DNA from: Bacteroidota bacterium
Lineage (GTDB): Bacteria; Bacteroidota; Bacteroidia; Chitinophagales; Chitinophagaceae
DNA length: 64,000 bases
NCBI GenBank assembly: GCA_023437225.1
Contig: JAEZGS010000020.1
Span: forward strand, 1 to 64,000
Direction: 5' to 3'
Below the pieces are notes generated by a model. That model worked only from the letters and a program-made list of their open reading frames with translations, had not been told where the DNA came from and ran no database searches. The position numbers and the translations under genes were made by a program. Below, in pieces: positions 60,254 to 64,000 of the stretch (position 1 is the stretch's first letter; each line of letters begins with the position of its first letter).

Positions 60254-60365
60254 AGCACATTAGCACACTAGCACATTAGCACAATAGCACATTAGCACAT
60301 TAGCACACTAGCACACTAGCACACTAGCACATTAGCACACTAGCATATTAGCACACTAGCATATT
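60254..60365 (-). repeat. Octamer tandem array GCTARTRT, 14 units
   Basis: Fourteen octamers, written AGCACAYT or AGCATATT on the plus strand, are the reverse complement of the units at 2749-2868. Again only three of the four A/G combinations occur, plus one ATTGTGCT variant. The array begins 24 bp past the dapD stop codon. The stretch 60170-60253 between the tRNA and the array contains nothing else I can assign. Confidence 0.95.
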
Positions 60366-60388
60366 GAAAACTGCATTCCGCATTCTGG

Positions 60389-61201
60389 CTAAACCGCCAC
60401 ATTAAAATCTCTCAACGCGTCATTCAGACTTGTCTTAAGATCCGTACTTGGTTTTCTTTGACCAATGATCAAAGCACAAGGAACATTATATTCGCCCGCG
60501 GGAAATTTTTTCGCATAGGTACCCGGGATAACCACACTGCCTGCAGGAATGCGCCCTTTGAATTCTATGGGTTCATTGCCCGATACATCAATTATCCTCG
60601 TACTTTTTGTAAGCACCACATTCGCTCCAAGCACCGCTTCCTTTTCAACAATTACTCCTTCAACAACGATAGAGCGACTGCCCAGAAAACAACCGTCTTC
60701 GATGATCACAGGTGATGCCTGCAATGGCTCCAATACACCACCAATTCCAACACCTCCACTTAAATGAACTCCCTTTCCGATCTGCGCACAACTACCCACT
60801 GTTGCCCAGGTATCAACCATCGTTCCTTCATCCACATACGCACCAATATTTACATAAGACGGCATCAACACTACGTTGCGTGCGAGGTAGGCGCCATATC
60901 GGGCTACGGCATGAGGAACAGCACGTACACCAAGCGTTTTATAATCGGATTTCAACAGCATCTTATCATAGAATTCAAAAGGCTCAATGGTCCATGTATG
61001 CATTTGCTGGATGCCGAAATACATCAATATCGCCTGCTTGATCCATTCGTTAACTACCCAGCCGCTTTCAGTTTTATCTGCAACACGCAATCGGCCTTTA
61101 TCAAGTTCCTCAATAACCGCACGAATGGCATCCGTAAAATGCACGTCTTTTAATAATTCCCGATCGGCCCATGCCTGCTCAATTTTTGGCTTTAGATCCA
61201 T
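60389..61201 (-). CDS. dapD: Tetrahydrodipicolinate N-succinyltransferase
   Basis: A 270-residue trimeric cytoplasmic enzyme of the diaminopimelate/lysine pathway, succinylating tetrahydrodipicolinate with succinyl-CoA. It has the N-terminal helical domain (KPKIEQAWADRELLKDVHFTDAIRAVIEELDKG) and the left-handed beta-helix with hexapeptide repeats (YVDEGTMVDTWATVGSCAQIGKGVHLSGGVGIGGVLEP, IIEDGCFLGSRSIVVEGVIVEK). The C-terminal NVPCALIIGQRKPSTDLKTSLNDALRDF is typical. Start is ATG at 61201; a TTG at 61219 is the only upstream alternative. A TAAGTTTG box lies 16 nt upstream. Confidence 0.97.
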   Translation of the reverse strand: MDLKPKIEQAWADRELLKDVHFTDAIRAVIEELDKGRLRVADKTESGWVVNEWIKQAILMYFGIQQMHTWTIEPFEFYDKMLLKSDYKTLGVRAVPHAVARYGAYLARNVVLMPSYVNIGAYVDEGTMVDTWATVGSCAQIGKGVHLSGGVGIGGVLEPLQASPVIIEDGCFLGSRSIVVEGVIVEKEAVLGANVVLTKSTRIIDVSGNEPIEFKGRIPAGSVVIPGTYAKKFPAGEYNVPCALIIGQRKPSTDLKTSLNDALRDFNVAV

Positions 61202-61216
61202 GCTTCTAATTTTCTG

Positions 61217-61224
61217 CAAACTTA
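61217..61224 (-). promoter_or_regulatory. TAnnTTTG box before dapD
   Basis: TAAGTTTG on the minus strand ends 16 nt before the dapD ATG, predicting a leader of about 9 nt. No -33 TTG at standard spacing. Confidence 0.45.
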
Positions 61225-61314
61225 GAGCTTTGACAATTAAAAGATAAGTGGCCCCGTTTTTTCCTCACCGGCAGGTGAGAAAATCCTCATCCGTCCGACG
61301 TTTTTCCCTCATGT

Positions 61315-61341
61315 TTTGTCCAAGCATTGCATGTACTTTTG
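61315..61341 (+). promoter_or_regulatory. Candidate promoter for the GT9 gene
   Basis: TTTG at 61315-61318 and TACTTTTG at 61334-61341, separated by 15 bp, slightly shorter than the usual 17-20. It predicts a start near 61348 and a leader of about 28 nt before ATG 61376. Confidence 0.45.
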
Positions 61342-61375
61342 CTGTATCGACTTCTCAAATACTTATGATACACTT

Positions 61376-62422
61376 ATGAAAAATAGATTTCTTATCATCC
61401 AGACCGCCTTCATAGGTGATGTCGTTCTGGCAACAGGGCTTGCCGAAAAGCTTCACAAATTTTACCCGGAAGCAGAGATCTTTATGCTTGTGCGCCGTGG
61501 AAATGAAGCACTGTTTAATAAACATCCTTTTTTGAAAGTGCTTGTCTGGGATAAGAAAGAATCGAAGTATTTAAACCTGTCGAAAGTGCTTTTTCAAATT
61601 CGCAGGCTTCGTTTTAGTAAAGTGATCAACGTTCAGCGATATGCAGCAACCGGTTTCCTGACTGCGTTCTCCGGTGCTAAAGAACGTGTGGGCTTTGATA
61701 AGAATCCATTCAAAGCCTTCTTTACGCATAAGGTGCCGCATGAATTCAGTGGAGAAGGAGAGAGGGTGGTTCACGAAATAGAAAGGAACAACAAGCTGAT
61801 CGAACATTGCACGGACGATTCAGTATTCAAGCCAAAGTTGTATCCAGGTCCCGAGGAACATGAGAAACTGGCCCGCTTCAAGCGTTTGCCCTATATAACC
61901 ATTTCACCTGCCTCTGTTTGGAAAACCAAACAGTATCCAATGGACCGCTGGATGGCATTTATTGAGAAGGTTCCGTATGAGTTTTCAATCTATCTATTGG
62001 GTGGCCCCGATGATTTCAAACTGGGTGATGACATCAAGCGAAGAACGGGTAACCCCTATGTAACTAATTTTTGCGGGCAACTCAACTTCCTGGAATCACT
62101 ATCTTTCATGCAAGGGGCTGCTATGAATTATGTGAATGATTCGGCACCCATGCACTTTGCATCCGCGCTTAATGCACCTGTTACAGCTGTTTATTGTTCA
62201 ACAGTTCCTTCTTTTGGTTACGGACCTCTCTCCGATGAAAGATATATTGTTGAATACCCGGGAAAATTATATTGCCGGCCCTGCGGTTTGCATGGGCACC
62301 CGGAATGTCCTGAAGGCCATTTCCGATGCGCCCTTGACATTGCAACAGACCAGCTAATGGCAACCTTGCCAAAACCGCAACTGCCCGTATTTCCTCAATT
62401 GACGTCCCAGGACGAAGAGTGA
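61376..62422 (+). CDS. Glycosyltransferase family 9, heptosyltransferase-like
   Basis: A 348-residue cytoplasmic GT-B glycosyltransferase resembling LPS heptosyltransferases. N-terminal MKNRFLIIQTAFIGDVVLATGLAEKL carries the acceptor-loop Asp; YITISPASVWKTKQYPMDRWMAFIEKV (about 178) and IYLLGGPDDF form the donor domain start; NDSAPMHFASALNAPVTAVYCST (about 255) and the Cys-rich YCRPCGLHGHPECPEGHFRC close the fold. It probably adds a heptose or other sugar to a lipid-linked saccharide. Start is ATG at 61376, which fits the family N-terminus; the open frame continues upstream to 61316. Confidence 0.9.
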   Translation: MKNRFLIIQTAFIGDVVLATGLAEKLHKFYPEAEIFMLVRRGNEALFNKHPFLKVLVWDKKESKYLNLSKVLFQIRRLRFSKVINVQRYAATGFLTAFSGAKERVGFDKNPFKAFFTHKVPHEFSGEGERVVHEIERNNKLIEHCTDDSVFKPKLYPGPEEHEKLARFKRLPYITISPASVWKTKQYPMDRWMAFIEKVPYEFSIYLLGGPDDFKLGDDIKRRTGNPYVTNFCGQLNFLESLSFMQGAAMNYVNDSAPMHFASALNAPVTAVYCSTVPSFGYGPLSDERYIVEYPGKLYCRPCGLHGHPECPEGHFRCALDIATDQLMATLPKPQLPVFPQLTSQDEE

Positions 62423-62480
62423 TTTTGTAAAGTCTTCCATCTCGGACTTTGTAAACGACATCTTCCATGCGTGGCTTTCC

Positions 62481-62488
62481 TATATTTG
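62481..62488 (+). promoter_or_regulatory. TAnnTTTG box abutting the CCA-adding enzyme start
   Basis: TATATTTG ends 8 nt before ATG 62496, predicting transcription from about 62495 and thus an essentially leaderless mRNA. No TTG at the standard -33 distance is present. Confidence 0.45.
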
Positions 62489-62495
62489 CGGCTCT

Positions 62496-63917
62496 ATGGA
62501 TATCAGGTGCTCCGAGAAAGAAATGTTCGTGTTCAGAAAGATCGCAAACGCTGCGGAAGAACTTTCGATGCCTGTATACATCATAGGAGGTTTCGTTCGG
62601 GATAAGATCATCGGCCGAGATACAAAAGACGCGGATATCGTATGCATTGGCGATGGGATTGAGCTCGCCCATCAAGTCGCATCCCGATTCAACCCAAAAG
62701 TGCAGGTCGCTTTCTTCAAAAATTTCGGCACCGCGCAAATAAGGGTGAATGGTTGGGAAATAGAATTTGTTGGTGCCAGGAAAGAAAGCTATCGCTATCA
62801 CAGTCGCAATCCCGAAGTGACACCGGGTTCACTTCAGGATGATCAGAATCGACGGGATTTTACGATCAACGCCCTCGCTATTAGCTTGAATAAAGATGAC
62901 TTTGGCAAGCTCATTGACCCGTTTAACGGATTGAAAGATATTGAAGCGCGCATCATCCAAACACCGCTTGATCCGTTACAAACCTTCAGTGATGATCCTT
63001 TGCGAATGCTACGTGCCATTCGGTTTGCGTCCCAACTTGATTTTGAGATCGCCACTGAAACTTTTAAAGCGATACATGATAACGCGGAACGCATTCGAAT
63101 CATATCACAGGAACGGATAACCGAAGAATTAAATAAAATTCTGCTTTCCTCAAAACCGTCTAAAGGTTTCGATCTGCTTTATAAGAGCGGCTTATTGCAC
63201 ATCATATTTCCGCAAATGGTTGACCTTGCTGGTGCCGAGTACATTGATGGCATGGGACATAAGGATAATTTTTATCATACACTTCAGGTTGTCGATAATA
63301 TTGCTCAAAACACCAACGATCTGTGGCTTCGTTGGGCGGCATTACTGCACGATATCGGGAAACCAGCAACAAAAAAATTTGAAGAAGGCCATGGCTGGAC
63401 TTTCCACGGCCATGAGATTGTAGGCGGGCGCATGGTTCCAAAGATATTTACACGCTTTAAGCTCCCACTGACAGACCGGATGCGGTTTGTAAAAAAAATG
63501 GTGGAGCTACACCTAAGGCCAATCAGTCTCACCAAAGAAAATATTACTGATTCCGCTGTTCGCAGATTGTTATTTGATGCGGGTGATGACATTGAAGACC
63601 TTATGTTATTATGCGAAGCAGACATCACCTCAAAGAATCGCCTTAAAGTGAGGCGTTACTTAGACAACTTTGAATACGTCCGACGCAGACTAAAAGAAGT
63701 GGAAGAAAAAGATCGTATTCGAAACTGGCAACCGCCCATCACAGGAGAATTGATCATGGAAGTGTTCGATCTAAAACCCGGCAAAGTTGTTGGAGAGTTA
63801 AAGAATGCAATTCGGGAAGCAATACTTGACGGCGAGATTGAGAACAATTATGATGCAGCATATGACTTCATGCTCAAAAAAGCCGGTGAACTTCAACTGG
63901 CGCCCGTACGTCGTTGA
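62496..63917 (+). CDS. cca: CCA tRNA nucleotidyltransferase with HD domain
   Basis: A 473-residue cytoplasmic enzyme that adds or repairs the 3' CCA of tRNAs. The nucleotidyltransferase head has IIGGFVRDKIIGRDTKDADIV (about 29-49, with the catalytic DxD pair), RRDFTINALAI (about 128) and DDPLRMLRAIRFASQL (about 168). The body and tail include an HD domain with LLHDIGKPATKKFEEGHGWTFHGHE (about 285), found in bacterial class II enzymes with extra phosphatase activity. Its product is needed by the tRNA-Leu upstream, which lacks an encoded CCA. It starts at ATG 62496. Confidence 0.95.
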   Translation: MDIRCSEKEMFVFRKIANAAEELSMPVYIIGGFVRDKIIGRDTKDADIVCIGDGIELAHQVASRFNPKVQVAFFKNFGTAQIRVNGWEIEFVGARKESYRYHSRNPEVTPGSLQDDQNRRDFTINALAISLNKDDFGKLIDPFNGLKDIEARIIQTPLDPLQTFSDDPLRMLRAIRFASQLDFEIATETFKAIHDNAERIRIISQERITEELNKILLSSKPSKGFDLLYKSGLLHIIFPQMVDLAGAEYIDGMGHKDNFYHTLQVVDNIAQNTNDLWLRWAALLHDIGKPATKKFEEGHGWTFHGHEIVGGRMVPKIFTRFKLPLTDRMRFVKKMVELHLRPISLTKENITDSAVRRLLFDAGDDIEDLMLLCEADITSKNRLKVRRYLDNFEYVRRRLKEVEEKDRIRNWQPPITGELIMEVFDLKPGKVVGELKNAIREAILDGEIENNYDAAYDFMLKKAGELQLAPVRR

Positions 63918-63922
63918 CACAG

Positions 63923-63953
63923 TTGGACTTATGACCAACATCTATTATTTTTG
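63923..63953 (+). promoter_or_regulatory. Promoter for the gene at the right edge
   Basis: TTG at 63923-63925 and TATTTTTG at 63946-63953, spacing 20 bp, a good match to the phylum consensus. It predicts a start near 63960 and a leader of about 36 nt before the ATG at 63996. Confidence 0.6.
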
Positions 63954-63995
63954 AAACAAAGACACCTGATTAAGTAAGAAATTTTTCGATCGATC

Positions 63996-64000
63996 ATGGC
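63996..64000 (+). CDS. Truncated gene start at the window edge
   Basis: ATGGC at the last five bases follows a good promoter and lies 79 bp beyond the cca stop. Only the first codon is visible, so identity cannot be judged. Confidence 0.35.

Overview
The window reads as chromosomal DNA from a member of the Bacteroidota, most probably a Chitinophagaceae-like soil or sediment organism. The reasons are: promoters of the TTTG / TAnnTTTG type, almost no Shine-Dalgarno sequences, a PUR/DUF3276 protein, a PorQ-type protein linked to type IX secretion, two DUF5916 outer-membrane-like proteins, and many secreted glycoside hydrolases. I can support 55 protein genes (one of them cut by the right edge), one tRNA-Leu(CAG), several intrinsic terminators and six short tandem-repeat arrays. 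I see no prophage, insertion sequence, CRISPR array or rRNA.

Layout. 0-9 kb: housekeeping genes (HD hydrolase, ABC exporter, PUR protein, threonine aldolase-pgi pair, PorQ, a stand-alone receiver, M42 peptidase). 9-15 kb: a UbiA-like membrane protein with a lipoprotein, a LuxE-like acyl-activating protein coupled to a Gfo/Idh/MocA oxidoreductase, a GntP permease and a YdjM-type membrane protein. 15.3-20.8 kb: a phospholipase-D-like enzyme followed by a signalling patch made of a degenerate histidine-kinase-like protein, an intact NarL-type regulator, a regulator whose phospho-acceptor Asp is replaced by Gly, and a lipoprotein PQQ dehydrogenase with a built-in cytochrome c domain. 20.9-36.6 kb: dGTPase, then a glycan-degradation region (GH29 fucosidase, two GH20 hexosaminidases, a sugar mutarotase, a clan-A glycosidase, GH3) without any SusC/SusD pair, interspersed with a Gdx-type SMR exporter, a helical-repeat protein, a structured intergenic region that may encode a small RNA, and a 595-residue protein I cannot assign.

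36.7-42 kb: a membrane-anchored HAMP-trehalose-6-phosphate synthase fusion tail to tail with a 998-residue hybrid histidine kinase. 42-53 kb: two DUF5916 proteins, a Kef-type antiporter, Gfo/Idh oxidoreductase, PIG-L deacetylase, CE2-like esterase. 53-64 kb: SixA-like phosphatase, a DGPF(YCII)-ECF42 sigma pair, MBL hydrolase, PQQ-like propeller with a TRIC channel, esterase-alcohol dehydrogenase pair, tRNA-Leu, dapD, GT9 glycosyltransferase and CCA-adding enzyme.

The features that most deserve follow-up are the family of 7- and 8-bp tandem arrays that all begin within about 25 bp after a stop codon (one even absorbs the stop codon), the degenerate phosphorelay genes at 16.6-18.7 kb, the HAMP-TPS fusion, the orphan hairpins at 27.97-28.16 kb, the unknown protein at 32.5 kb, and a set of perfect TAnnTTTG boxes, three of which sit so close to the start codon that a leaderless mRNA is implied.
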